Part shown: piece after piece, positions 18,313 through 26,680 of the stretch
How positions within the stretch are numbered: the first letter of the stretch is position 1
Layout: each line of letters starts with the position of its first letter
Assembly (NCBI RefSeq): GCF_900107965.1
Contig: NZ_FNVU01000004.1
Coordinates: 310,001-374,000 of the forward strand
DNA from: Actinacidiphila yanglinensis
Lineage (GTDB): Bacteria > Actinomycetota > Actinomycetes > Streptomycetales > Streptomycetaceae
Length of the DNA stretch: 64,000 nt
Direction of reading: 5' to 3'
Notes under the pieces: model-generated
Told to the model about the DNA's origin: nothing
Database searches by the model: none
Seen by the model: the letters and a program-made list of their open reading frames with translations, nothing else
Made by a program: the position numbers and the translations under genes

Positions 18313-19335
18313 ATGACTGCCGGAAACGACGGCGCCCCTGAGAACGACGACCCGTTCGCGTATCTCTACCGGTCGGAGGGCGGCGACCAGCCGGACCCCG
18401 CCGGGGGCCAGCCGGCTCCGGGGCAGCCTGGCGTGCCCAGAACCTCCTACCACCAGGTCCAGCGGGTCGGCGAGCGGCGCCCGTCGACGGGTGGCTACGG
18501 CTACCCGCCCCAGGCGCCCCAGGGATCGCAGCCGCCGTACGGCTACGACCAGGGCCAGCAGCAGTACGCGGGCCAGTACGCCGGCCCGACCGCGCAGTAC
18601 CCGCAGCCGCCGTACCCGCAGGGCCAGCCGCAGCAGTCCGGCCCGCCCGGCTACGACGCGCCGCAGGGCCCGCCCGGGGGCCGCAGGGCCGGTGGCGGCC
18701 CTGGTGGCGCCGGCGCGCCGAACCGCAAGGGTCTGCTGATCGCGGCGGTCGCGGTGGTCGCCGTGGTCGGGATCGTGATCGCCTTCGCGATGACCAACAG
18801 CTCGGGCGACAAGAACAAGCAGGCCGACGACAAGCCGACCGGTGCGACCACCAGCACCAGCGCGCCGAGCCAGTCGGCGACCCCGTCGGCGACGCCCGCG
18901 CCGTTCGACTCGAAGAAGATCGACGCGTCCACCCTCGCCCTGGCCGGCGGCGCGGCCACCAGCACCGAGCACCCGGGGGCGAACGCCGCGGGCGGCACCT
19001 ACGTCGACAACCTGGCGAACCAGGGCGCGTCGGTGGCCTGGACCGTCAACGTGCCGAAGGACGGCACCTACACGTTCTTCGTCAGCTACGCGAACGCCGG
19101 CCCCGACGCCACCCTCACCCTCGGTGTCAACAGCAAGCCGCGCACCGACCCGGTGAAGCTGAACAACTACGGCAGCGCCACCGACTGGGCGAAGGCGTGG
19201 AACATGACGACCTTCAACTACGTGAACCTGACGAAGGGCGCCAACGTCCTGACCATGACGTGCGCCCCGACAGACACCAATTGCGGCGTGAACCTCGACC
19301 AGGTGTGGCTCAAGGAGGGCCAGGTCAAGAACTAG
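18313..19335 (+). CDS. membrane-anchored carbohydrate-binding (CBM35-like) protein
   Basis: 340 residues in three parts: a Gln/Pro/Tyr/Gly-rich cytoplasmic N-terminus (about 1-135), one TM segment (about 140-161, LLIAAVAVVAVVGIVIAFAM), a Thr/Ser/Ala linker, and a C-terminal beta-sandwich of about 140 residues with GGTYVDNLANQGASVAWTV, YTFFVSYAN and NLDQVWL, as in CBM35/CBM6 modules. It is expected to bind cell-surface or extracellular polysaccharide. No catalytic domain is present. Start ATG 18313 follows GAGGGA by about 12 nt. It converges on the PfkB kinase gene. Confidence 0.75.
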   Translation: MTAGNDGAPENDDPFAYLYRSEGGDQPDPAGGQPAPGQPGVPRTSYHQVQRVGERRPSTGGYGYPPQAPQGSQPPYGYDQGQQQYAGQYAGPTAQYPQPPYPQGQPQQSGPPGYDAPQGPPGGRRAGGGPGGAGAPNRKGLLIAAVAVVAVVGIVIAFAMTNSSGDKNKQADDKPTGATTSTSAPSQSATPSATPAPFDSKKIDASTLALAGGAATSTEHPGANAAGGTYVDNLANQGASVAWTVNVPKDGTYTFFVSYANAGPDATLTLGVNSKPRTDPVKLNNYGSATDWAKAWNMTTFNYVNLTKGANVLTMTCAPTDTNCGVNLDQVWLKEGQVKN

Positions 19336-19344
19336 GGCGCGTCC

Positions 19345-19377
19345 GGCCCGTCCGGGAGCGGGCCGCCGTACGGCGGC
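19345..19377. terminator. back-to-back stem-loops between convergent genes
   Basis: GGCCCG (19345-19350) pairs with CGGGCC (19359-19364), and GCCGCC (19362-19367) pairs with GGCGGC (19372-19377). The two stems are mutually exclusive at 19362-19364 and end at the stop of the minus-strand gene, so they can serve as a bidirectional terminator. Confidence 0.55.
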
Positions 19378-20312
19378 TACCCCGCGGGGACGACCTCCAC
19401 CTTCGGCAGCAGCTCCTCGTAGCCGGCCCGGTCGTACTCCCCGGCGGCCGGCGCCAGCACCGTCGCCGCGGACAGCGCGACCGCTCGCGCCAGCCGGCGC
19501 GGCCACGGCAGCCCCTCCACCTGGCCGGACAGCAGCCCGGCGACCGCGGAGTCGCCGGCGCCGGTCGGGTTGCCGGCCAGCCGGCCCGGCGGCAGGGCCC
19601 GCCAGCCGCCCTCCTCGGTGACCGCGAGCATCCCGTCGGCGCCGAGCGACGCGGCCACCCCGCGGGCGCCGCGCCGCCGCGCGTCGTGGGCCGCGCGGGC
19701 CGGCTCGGAGAATCCGGTCAGCCCGGTCAGCTCGGCCGCGTTGGGCTTGATCAAGTCGGGGCGGGCGGCCAGGCCCCGGCGCAGCGGTTCCCCGCTGGTG
19801 TCGAGCAGGGCGTACACGCCGGCCCCGCGCGCCTCCCGGACCAGCTCGGCGTAGGCGCCCACCGGCAGCCCCGGCGGCAGGCTGCCGCACAGCGCGACCG
19901 CCTCGGTGCCGGGATCGGCGAGCAGCTCGCGGTAGACCGCCAGGAACGCCGTCCACTCGGACGGGCCGACGGTGGGCCCGGGCTCGTTGAACATCGTGGT
20001 GTCGCCGGTGGCCGCGTCCACCACCCCGACCGTGCGCCGGGTGAGGCCCGCCACCGGCACCAGCGCGTCGGTGATGCGGTGCGCGTCGGGCACCGTCGCG
20101 AGCCGGCGGCGCAGCTCGTCGCCGGCCGGGCCGCCGGCGAAACCGGTGACGGTGGTGCGGTGGCCGAGTGCGGCCAGCACCCGGGCGACGTTGACGCCCT
20201 TGCCGCCCGGGCGTTCCACCGCCTCCGTCACCCGGTGGGTGGCGTGCGGTATGAGGGACGGGACCCGGTAGGTCACATCCAGGGCGCTGTTGAGCGTGAC
20301 GGTGATGATCAC
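19377..20312 (-). CDS. PfkB-family sugar-phosphate kinase (1-phosphofructokinase/tagatose-6-phosphate kinase type)
   Basis: 311 residues. MIITVTLNSALDVTYRVP opens the LacC/FruK subfamily; ERPGGKGVNVARVLAALG is PfkB signature 1 and GNPTGAGDSAVAGLLSG is signature 2 with the catalytic Asp. It lies 109 bp downstream of nagA on the same strand, so its substrate may be an amino-sugar or related hexose phosphate rather than fructose 1-phosphate; no PTS gene is adjacent. Exact substrate is undetermined. Confidence 0.85.
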   Translation of the reverse strand: MIITVTLNSALDVTYRVPSLIPHATHRVTEAVERPGGKGVNVARVLAALGHRTTVTGFAGGPAGDELRRRLATVPDAHRITDALVPVAGLTRRTVGVVDAATGDTTMFNEPGPTVGPSEWTAFLAVYRELLADPGTEAVALCGSLPPGLPVGAYAELVREARGAGVYALLDTSGEPLRRGLAARPDLIKPNAAELTGLTGFSEPARAAHDARRRGARGVAASLGADGMLAVTEEGGWRALPPGRLAGNPTGAGDSAVAGLLSGQVEGLPWPRRLARAVALSAATVLAPAAGEYDRAGYEELLPKVEVVPAG

Positions 20313-20421
20313 CCGTTGATTTTGGCAAACCGGCGGCGGTCGGCCCAGAGTCGGCGGACCGCTTTTACGCAGACGTTGAACATTCGACTGCCGCCGGACG
20401 CCCGGACGCGCCCCGCCGCCC

Positions 20422-21591
20422 CTACAGCCGTCCCTCGGGGCGGACCACCCACGCGCCCCTGCGCATCACGCCCACCACGGCGTACTCCTCGTCCAGCACC
20501 ACCAGGTCCGCATCCTTGCCGGGCTCCAGCGAGCCGATCCGGTCCGACATCCCCAGCAGCCGGGCCGGGTTGGCCGAGATGGCCTGCACGGTGTCGGTGA
20601 GCGAGATCCCGTCCAGGGTGACGGCCCGCCGGAAGGCGGTGTCGAGGGTGAGGGTCGACCCGGCGATGGAGCCGCCCTCCACCAGGCGTGCCACGCCCTG
20701 GAGCACCTCGACCTTCAGCGGGCCGAGGTCGTACATCCCGTCCCCGAAGCCGGCCGCGTCCATCGCGTCGGTGATGAAGGCGACCCGGTCCGCGCCCGCG
20801 CTGCCGAAGGCGAGTTCGAGGACGGACGGGTGCAGGTGGGTGCCGTCGTTGATCAGCTCGACGGTGATCCGCTCGTCCTCCAGCAGCGCGGCGATCGGCC
20901 CCGGCTCGCGGTGCTGGAGCGGCGGCATCGCGTTGAACAGGTGGGTGGCCACGGTCGCGCCCGCGTCGATCGCCGCGGCGGTCTGCTCGTAGCCGGCGTC
21001 CGTGTGGCCGATCGCGGCGATCACGCCGAGGTCGGCGAGCAGCCGCACCGACTCGATGCCGCCGGGCAGTTCGGTGGCGAGGGTGACCATCTTCGCCGCG
21101 CCGCGGCCCGCCTCGACCAGCTTGCGCACGGTCGCCGGGTCGGGGTCGCGCAGCAGCGTCTCGTCGTGCGCGCCCTTGCGGCACGGCGAGATGAACGGCC
21201 CCTCGTAGTGGATGCCGGCCAGGTCGCCCTGCTCGACCAGTTCGGACAGCAGGGCCGCCTGCCGGCCCAGGGCGTCCAGGCTCTCGGTGACGGTGGAGGC
21301 GACCACCGTGGTGGTGCCGTGCTCGCGGTGGGTGCGCACGCCGGTGAGGACGTCCTCGGCGGTGCCGGAGGTGAAGGACGCGCCGCCGCCGCCGTGGTTG
21401 TGGATGTCCACGAAGCCGGGCACCAGGGTGTAGCCGCGGCCGGCCAGGTCGTGGGTGGCCTGCTCGGCCTGCTCGTTGGCGGCGATCCGGGTGCCGTCGA
21501 CCGTGATCCGGCCGTTCTCCACCACGCCGGACGGCAGCACCACGCGGGCACCCGCCAGAACGGTGCGCTGCGTTGTCGTTACGGGGGCCAT
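20422..21591 (-). CDS. nagA: N-acetylglucosamine-6-phosphate deacetylase
   Basis: Removes acetate from GlcNAc-6-phosphate to give glucosamine-6-phosphate. 389 residues of the amidohydrolase fold: metal motif DIHNHG (His64, His66), YEGPFISP with the metal-binding Glu, IGHTDAGYE, HLFNAMPP, and the catalytic Asp in VAFITDAMDAAG. The start codon overlaps the stop of the ROK kinase gene (TGATG), so the pair is translationally coupled and forms a kinase-deacetylase operon under a DasR-like operator. Confidence 0.96.
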   Translation of the reverse strand: MAPVTTTQRTVLAGARVVLPSGVVENGRITVDGTRIAANEQAEQATHDLAGRGYTLVPGFVDIHNHGGGGASFTSGTAEDVLTGVRTHREHGTTTVVASTVTESLDALGRQAALLSELVEQGDLAGIHYEGPFISPCRKGAHDETLLRDPDPATVRKLVEAGRGAAKMVTLATELPGGIESVRLLADLGVIAAIGHTDAGYEQTAAAIDAGATVATHLFNAMPPLQHREPGPIAALLEDERITVELINDGTHLHPSVLELAFGSAGADRVAFITDAMDAAGFGDGMYDLGPLKVEVLQGVARLVEGGSIAGSTLTLDTAFRRAVTLDGISLTDTVQAISANPARLLGMSDRIGSLEPGKDADLVVLDEEYAVVGVMRRGAWVVRPEGRL

Positions 21592-22523
21592 CAGGCGGAT
21601 ACCTCCATGGAGATCAGATCCCAGGCGAGCAGACCCGCGCCCAGGCAGCCGGCGGTGTCTCCCAGCGCGGCGGGGACGATGAGCGGGAGTTTCTGGAACG
21701 TGATGCGTGCCTCGACGGCCGCCCGCAACGGGCCGAAGAGGGTGTCGCCGGCCTCGGCCAGGCCGCCGCCGATGATCAGCACCCGGGGGTCGAGCAGCGT
21801 GAGACCGCTGACCAGGCCGTCGGCGAGCGCGTCGATCGCCTCCCGCCACACCTCGATCGCGGCCAGGTCGCCGGCCTCGACCGCCCGCGCGCAGCCGGCC
21901 GCGTCGGCGTCCGGGTCGCCGCTGACGGCCGCCCAACTCCGGGAGATCGCGCCGGCCGAGGCGTACGCCTCCAGGCAGCCGCGCTGCCCGCAGCCGCACT
22001 CGCGGCCGCCGGGGCGGACCACGATGTGGCCGATCTCACCGGCGTAGCCGTGCGCGCCGGCCTCGATCCGGCCCTCGATGCCGATCGCGCCCGCGATGCC
22101 GGTGCCCAGCGGCAGGAACAGGAAGCGGTCGGCGCCGTTGCCCGCGCCGATCCGTCCCTCCGCCAGGCCGCCGGCCCGCACGTCGTGGCCGAGTGCCACC
22201 GGCAGGCCGTCCAGCCGCGCGGAGAGCAGGTCGCGCAGCGGGAGGTCCTTCCAGTACAGGTTGGCGGCGTACACGGCGACGCCGGCCGCGGAGTCCACGA
22301 TGCCGGGCACCACCACCCCGGCGGCGTCCGCGCTCTGCCCGTAGGCGGCGCGGCCGTGCTCGCGCAGGTCCGCGGCGAAGTCCAGGATCGCGGTCACCAC
22401 GGCGTCCGGACCGCGCTCGCGGCCGGTCGGGCGGCGTGCCTCGTGCAGCAGCGTGCCGTCCTCGGCGACCAGTGCCGCCTTCATCCCGGTGCCGCCCACA
22501 TCGAGGGCGATGACATGTCTCAC
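21591..22523 (-). CDS. nagK: ROK-family sugar kinase, probably N-acetylglucosamine kinase
   Basis: 310 residues. The ATP-binding start LDVGGTGMKAALV (8-20), LGHDVRAGGLAEG with the catalytic Asp, and LPLGTGIAGAI are ROK features. The zinc site is His166 with Cys176, Cys178 and Cys183 (CGCGQRGC). Coupling to nagA and the DasR-like operator upstream argue for GlcNAc as substrate, giving GlcNAc-6-phosphate from sugar taken up by ABC transport. Glucokinase is the main alternative. Confidence 0.85.
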   Translation of the reverse strand: MRHVIALDVGGTGMKAALVAEDGTLLHEARRPTGRERGPDAVVTAILDFAADLREHGRAAYGQSADAAGVVVPGIVDSAAGVAVYAANLYWKDLPLRDLLSARLDGLPVALGHDVRAGGLAEGRIGAGNGADRFLFLPLGTGIAGAIGIEGRIEAGAHGYAGEIGHIVVRPGGRECGCGQRGCLEAYASAGAISRSWAAVSGDPDADAAGCARAVEAGDLAAIEVWREAIDALADGLVSGLTLLDPRVLIIGGGLAEAGDTLFGPLRAAVEARITFQKLPLIVPAALGDTAGCLGAGLLAWDLISMEVSA

Positions 22524-22551
22524 GTGGGACAGTCTCGCGTCAAACCCCTAT

Positions 22552-22567
22552 AGAGGTCTAGTCCACT
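22552..22567 (-). promoter_or_regulatory. DasR-responsive element (dre)-like operator before nagK-nagA
   Basis: On the minus strand the site reads AGTGGACTAGACCTCT, 14 of 16 against the DasR consensus A(C/G)TGGTCTAGACCA(C/G)T (from memory). It sits 29-44 nt upstream of the nagK start and overlaps a -10-like TATAGG. DasR is the GntR repressor released by glucosamine-6-phosphate. Confidence 0.75.
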
Positions 22568-22703
22568 CGGCCGGGAAGATCGATTCTCAGGAAAGCTGCA
22601 TATTGCCGGGCAGGTCAGGGACCCCCGCCCGAGGGTCCGGAAACGCCCCCCGGAGGGCGGTCCGGCGGCGCGGGATCGGGCCCGCCGCCGAAGAGTTATC
22701 ACT

Positions 22704-22719
22704 CATGGTGTAGACCTTG
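22704..22719 (+). promoter_or_regulatory. DasR-responsive element (dre)-like operator before the sugar-binding lipoprotein
   Basis: The core TGGTGTAGACC (22706-22716) is intact, flanked by less conserved ends. It lies immediately upstream of a -10-like TAAAGA (22722-22727) and 100 nt before the start codon of the solute-binding protein. Confidence 0.7.
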
Positions 22720-22818
22720 GCTAAAGATATGGGGAAGACTCGACCCTTTCGCGGGGGCCCGGCGATCGGTCCCGCACACAGCTCGGTCGGTCCCACGGTC
22801 CCAAGGGTGGTAGGAACA

Positions 22819-24108
22819 GTGCAGCGGCGACGACTTCTCGGCCTCGCGGCCGGCCTCACTTCCGCGTTGGCCCTGACCGGGGTCAGCGCCTGCGGCGGCT
22901 CCTCGCCGCTGAGCAAGGACGTGACGTTGCACCTGGTGGCCGCGGACTACGGCGACCCGAAGACGGACAACAGCTCGCTGGCGTACTGGAACGAGATGGT
23001 GCACGACTTCGAGCAGCAGAACCCGCACATCAAGGTCGACGTGCAGGTGCTGCCCTGGACCGACGTGGACGACAAGGTCGCCGCCATGGTGAAGGCGGGC
23101 AACCCGCCGGACATCGCGCAGATGGGCTCGTACGCGACGTACGCCGCCAAGGGCCAGCTCTACAGCGCCGACCAGCTCTTCACCGTGAGCGAGCAGGCCG
23201 ACTTCATCCCCTCGCTGGCCCAGGCCGGTTCGGTCAACCGCACCCAGTACGGGCTGCCGTGGGCGTCCAGCTCCCGGATGTTCTTCTACAACAAGTCCCT
23301 CTTCAAGCACGCCGGCATCCTGCACGCGCCCAAGACCTGGGACGACCTGGCCGCCGACGCGAAGCTGCTCAAGGACGACGGCGTCAAGGTCCCCTACGGG
23401 CTGCCGCTCGGCACGGAGGAGTCGCAGGCGGAGTCGCTGATGTGGATGCTCGGCGCCGACGGGGGCATCACCGACTCGGTCGGCAACTACACCTTCGACT
23501 CCACCGAGAACATCGACGCGTTCACCTGGCTGAAGAAGAACCTCGTCGACGCGAAGCTGGTCGGCTCGAAGGACCCCGCCACCACCGACCGGCAGGTGAT
23601 CTTCAACGACTTCCTGTCCGGCGACGCGGCCATGATCAACGGTCACCCGACGCTGCTGGCCCAGGCCCGCGCGCACGGCATCGACGTCGGCGTCGCGCCG
23701 CTGCCGGGCAAGGACGGCACCGACCCGAACACGCTCGGCGTCGCCGACTGGGCGATGGCCTTCAAGCAGAACGGCAACCTCGACGCCGACCGCAAGCTGC
23801 TCCAGTTCGTCTACCAGACCAAGAACACGGTCAAGTTCCTCGACGAGTACGGGCTGCTGCCGGTGACCACGTCCGCCTCGCAGGTCATGCAGGGCGAGAA
23901 GCGCGACGCCGACCTCGTGCAGTTCCTGAACCTGCTGCCGGACGCGGTCTTCTACCCGGTCGACAAGACCTCCTGGACGGCGGTGAGCGACCGGATGAAG
24001 AAGGTCATCGGCAGCGCGGTCCACGACGACCCGAAGACCGTACTCTCGCAGTTGCAGAACTACGCCGAGAACCAGGACGGCGAGGGACTGACGTCGGTAC
24101 CGCAGTAG
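22819..24108 (+). CDS. sugar ABC transporter solute-binding lipoprotein
   Basis: 429 residues of family-1 extracellular sugar-binding protein fold. The signal peptide starts MQRRRLLGLAAGL and ends in the lipobox VSAC, so the mature protein is lipid-anchored at Cys21. NPHIKVDVQVLPWTDVDDKVAAMVKAGNPPDIAQMG is the classical family-1 segment. GTG 22819 follows AGGA at 4-5 nt spacing; an in-frame start at 22717 would lie in the operator region. No permease or ATPase gene is adjacent, so it must use a transporter encoded elsewhere. The dre-like operator suggests GlcNAc, chitobiose or a related sugar. Confidence 0.88.
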   Translation: MQRRRLLGLAAGLTSALALTGVSACGGSSPLSKDVTLHLVAADYGDPKTDNSSLAYWNEMVHDFEQQNPHIKVDVQVLPWTDVDDKVAAMVKAGNPPDIAQMGSYATYAAKGQLYSADQLFTVSEQADFIPSLAQAGSVNRTQYGLPWASSSRMFFYNKSLFKHAGILHAPKTWDDLAADAKLLKDDGVKVPYGLPLGTEESQAESLMWMLGADGGITDSVGNYTFDSTENIDAFTWLKKNLVDAKLVGSKDPATTDRQVIFNDFLSGDAAMINGHPTLLAQARAHGIDVGVAPLPGKDGTDPNTLGVADWAMAFKQNGNLDADRKLLQFVYQTKNTVKFLDEYGLLPVTTSASQVMQGEKRDADLVQFLNLLPDAVFYPVDKTSWTAVSDRMKKVIGSAVHDDPKTVLSQLQNYAENQDGEGLTSVPQ

Positions 24109-24122
24109 GGGGTGCGAGCAGG

Positions 24123-24368
24123 GTGGCCGAGGACACGGGTTCCGACGGGCTGTCGGAACGGGATCTCGCGGTTCTCGAGCTCGCGGGCCGGTCCTGGAGC
24201 GGGCCCGGCCCGCGCGACCGGGCGATCCGGGAGCGGCTCGGCATCTCGCCGACGGCGTTCTTCCAGTTGCTCAACGCGCTGCTCGACGATCCCCGAGCGG
24301 TGCGGGTGGCCCCGACGACGGTCAACAGATGGCGGTCCACCCGGCAGCGCCACCGCGACGACGCGTAA
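24123..24368 (+). CDS. DUF3263 helix-turn-helix-like small protein
   Basis: 81 residues; the segment LSERDLAVLELAGRSWSGPGPRDRAIRERLGISPTAFFQLLNALLDDP has the pattern of the actinobacterial DUF3263 family, a predicted winged-helix or sigma-like helix-turn-helix fold. It begins 14 bp after the solute-binding protein, likely on the same transcript, and stands before otsB. It has a basic C-terminus. DNA binding is inferred; no target is known. Confidence 0.7.
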   Translation: MAEDTGSDGLSERDLAVLELAGRSWSGPGPRDRAIRERLGISPTAFFQLLNALLDDPRAVRVAPTTVNRWRSTRQRHRDDA

Positions 24369-24377
24369 CCCTTCGGG

Positions 24378-24860
24378 GTGCGCCTGACCCTCCGGGGTGC
24401 CCCGTCCTGCCGGTTGAGGGACCACCTGTCGGTGGCCGGTTGCTCGCGCCGTTCCCCGCGCCCCTGGTATGTGCGGCTTCCTCCGCGAAAAGAGGGCCAC
24501 CCACCCAGGGGTGCGGGCCGCGCCCCTTCGAAGCACGCTTCGTCCGCAGGGCAACCCCGGGCCCGGGGCGGGGGCGCCCTGACGGGGAGACGTTCACCTC
24601 CAGGGGCGCGGGGAACTGCGCGGCCGGCCGGCGCGGCGCAGCCGGGGGCCCGCGGGCCCAGCCCCCGCAGCGTTGTTTCCGGACCATCGGCCGGTGGCCG
24701 GTTGCTCGCGCCGTTCCCCGCGCCCCTTGGTGTGTGCGGCTCCTTCCGCGAAAGGAGGGCCACACCCACCCAGGGGTGCCCTGACGGGGAGACGTTCACC
24801 CCCCGAACGACAGTGGACCGCAAGGTCCCGTGACGGCGGACCGGGGCAGCCGGGAGGGTC
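24378..24860. repeat. intergenic inverted-repeat element, composite copy 1
   Basis: A non-coding stretch with two 5'-type arms (GTTCCCCGCGCCCCT at 24451-24465 and 24713-24727) and one 3'-type arm (AGGGGCGCGGGGAAC at 24602-24616). A further direct repeat, CCCTGACGGGGAGACGTTCA, occurs near 24577 and 24779. The outer ends carry the GACCCTCCGG / CCGGGAGGGTC type termini of the family. It looks like two elements merged. Confidence 0.75.
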
Positions 24861-24868
24861 CGCTCGGC

Positions 24869-24883
24869 TACGCTCGCCTCATG
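24869..24883 (+). promoter_or_regulatory. -10 box for leaderless otsB transcript
   Basis: TACGCT at 24869-24874 is followed by 6 nt and ATG 24881, the same arrangement and hexamer as before folP. Confidence 0.5.
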
Positions 24884-25726
24884 TCCGCCGAGACGTTCAC
24901 CCCACACACCCCCGAGGGTCGGGACGCTCTGACCGCGTTGCTCGCCCACCCTGAACGCGCCGTCGTCGCACTGGACTTCGACGGGACCCTCGCCCCCATC
25001 GTGCCGGACCCCGACCAGGCCCGCGCGCATCCGGGTGCGGCGCCGGCGCTGGCCCGGCTCGCCCCCCGCCTGGCCGCGGCAGCGATCATCACGGGCCGCC
25101 CCGCCGGTGTCGCGGTCCGGTACGGCGGCTTCGCCGGCGTCCCCGGGCTGGAGCACCTCGTGGTCCTCGGGCACTACGGCGCCGAGCGCTGGGACGCCCG
25201 CACCGGCGAGGTGCACGCGCCCGCCGAGCCCCCCGGCGTCACCGCCGTCCGGGCCGAACTGCCCGGCTTCCTCGACACGATCGGCTCCTGGCACGGCACC
25301 TGGATCGAGGACAAGGGCGGGCGGTCGGTCGCCGTCCACACCCGCCGCACCGACGACCCCGACGCCGCCTTCGAGGCGTTGCGCGCCCCGCTGGGCGAAC
25401 TCGCCGCCCGCCACGGCCTCGTGGTCGAGCCCGGCCGCTACGTGCTGGAACTGCGCCCGCCCGGCGTGGACAAGGGCGTCGCGCTCGCGGCGTACCTGCG
25501 GGAGGTCGGCGCGGGCAGCGTCCTCTACGCCGGCGACGACCTCGGCGACCTGGCGGCCTACGCCGCCGTCGCCGAGCTGCGCGAGAAGGGGCTGCCCGGA
25601 CTCCTGGTGGCCAGCGCGGGCACCGACGAGTCCCCGAAGGAACTCCTCGCCCAGGCCGACCTCACCGTCCCCGGCCCGGCCGGGGTCGTCGCCCTCCTCG
25701 ACCACCTCGCCGACGCCCTGGAGTGA
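24881..25726 (+). CDS. otsB: trehalose-6-phosphate phosphatase
   Basis: HAD-superfamily phosphatase completing trehalose synthesis from trehalose 6-phosphate. The nucleophile motif is LDFDGTLAPI (Asp32, Asp34); IITGR, WIEDKG, the K in GVDKGVALAAYL, and YAGDDLGD follow in the expected order. 281 residues. otsA lies 4 kb downstream on the opposite strand, so the two genes of the pathway are not in one operon. No ribosome-binding site is visible; the start is preceded by a -10-like TACGCT. Confidence 0.93.
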   Translation: MSAETFTPHTPEGRDALTALLAHPERAVVALDFDGTLAPIVPDPDQARAHPGAAPALARLAPRLAAAAIITGRPAGVAVRYGGFAGVPGLEHLVVLGHYGAERWDARTGEVHAPAEPPGVTAVRAELPGFLDTIGSWHGTWIEDKGGRSVAVHTRRTDDPDAAFEALRAPLGELAARHGLVVEPGRYVLELRPPGVDKGVALAAYLREVGAGSVLYAGDDLGDLAAYAAVAELREKGLPGLLVASAGTDESPKELLAQADLTVPGPAGVVALLDHLADALE

Positions 25727-25727
25727 C

Positions 25728-25746
25728 CGGGCCGCAGCACGGCCCG
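25728..25746. terminator. stem-loop between convergent otsB and SnoaL-like gene
   Basis: CGGGCCG (25728-25734) and CGGCCCG (25740-25746) form a perfect 7-bp stem with loop CAGCA, just after the otsB stop and just beyond the stop of the minus-strand gene. Confidence 0.6.
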
Positions 25747-25747
25747 C

Positions 25748-26581
25748 CTACCGCCCGGTGATCGCGCGGTGGGTGATGCGCCAGCCGTCCGGGCCGTGCA
25801 CCAGGGTGTCCTCGTAGCCGACGCTCCGGCAGGTGCCGTCGGCCATGATGCCGATGCCCTTGGAGCAGGCGCGGGCCAGGCCGTCCCGCTCGCCCGGGCG
25901 GACGACCGTGTTGGTGACGTGGTGGCCGACGGGATTGGCCGCGCCGAGGGCCTCCGCGGCGGCGGCGAGGGCGTCCAGCCCGTGCAGGACACCGCGGCCG
26001 GAGCCCAGCCCGGTGAGGTCGTAGACCACGTCGGGGCTGAACACCTCGTCCAGCCGGTCGAGTTCGCCGGCGTCGGTGAGGTGGCCGTGCCGGGCCACCA
26101 CGTCGGCGATGGCGGCCCGCTCCGCCAGGTCGAGCGCGGGCGGCGGTGCGAGCGCGGCGCGGAGTTCGGGCAGGCGGTCCAGCACCCTCGCCCCCGCGAC
26201 CGGGTCGGTGTAGTCGCGGGTGTGCACGATGTACCCGTCGCGGACGGTCAGGAACATCGCGAAGAGCAGCGTGAAGGCCCGGTCGTCGGCGAGCATCCGC
26301 CCGGTCAGGGTGTACTCGGCGACGAGCAGTTCGGGATCGCCGGTCTCGTGCAGCCGTACGTCCCCCAGCGCTTCGTACCTGCGGACCGCCGCCCCGGCGC
26401 GGAAGCGGGCGCGCAGCTCCTCGCGGGTGGTCTCGATCCGGGCGGGGTACAGCTCGGGCACGGCGAAGGGCATCTCGATCACGACGTGCGGGGCGTAGAA
26501 GTCGGCGAGGGCGCCGGGGTCCTGACCGATGGTGGCGGCCAGGAAGCCCTCGACGGTCTCGCGGGGCGTGCGTGCGGGCAT
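25748..26581 (-). CDS. double SnoaL-like (NTF2-fold) protein
   Basis: 277 residues containing two NTF2-like domains in tandem. The first is about 1-130 (VEGFLAATIGQDPGALADFYAPHVVIEMP, with HTRDYTDP at its end); the second is about 140-277 (DVVARHGHLTDAGELDRLDEVFSPDVVYD ... WRITHRAI). Such proteins include ketosteroid isomerase-like enzymes and polyketide cyclases. It is divergent from a TetR gene with a perfect palindrome between them, so it is probably that regulator's target. Substrate unknown. Confidence 0.78.
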   Translation of the reverse strand: MPARTPRETVEGFLAATIGQDPGALADFYAPHVVIEMPFAVPELYPARIETTREELRARFRAGAAVRRYEALGDVRLHETGDPELLVAEYTLTGRMLADDRAFTLLFAMFLTVRDGYIVHTRDYTDPVAGARVLDRLPELRAALAPPPALDLAERAAIADVVARHGHLTDAGELDRLDEVFSPDVVYDLTGLGSGRGVLHGLDALAAAAEALGAANPVGHHVTNTVVRPGERDGLARACSKGIGIMADGTCRSVGYEDTLVHGPDGWRITHRAITGR

Positions 26582-26641
26582 GGCGGAGCTCCTCCCGGGG
26601 CGCCGATAGAATCGGAGAGTGCGCCCCGGTTAAGACCTTAC

Positions 26642-26657
26642 CGGAGAGTGCTCTCCG
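26642..26657. promoter_or_regulatory. TetR-type palindromic operator
   Basis: CGGAGAGTGCTCTCCG has 7-bp arms around a 2-nt centre. A half copy (CGGAGAGTGC) lies at 26613-26622 beside a -10-like TAGAAT. It is the only strong palindrome between the divergent SnoaL-like and TetR genes. Confidence 0.7.
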
Positions 26658-26680
26658 TTTGAAGGGGGGCTCAGGACGGC

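Noticed and set aside
24369-24880. Coding frames across the inverted-repeat elements
   Set aside because: They exist in several phases, but their products only read out the repeats.
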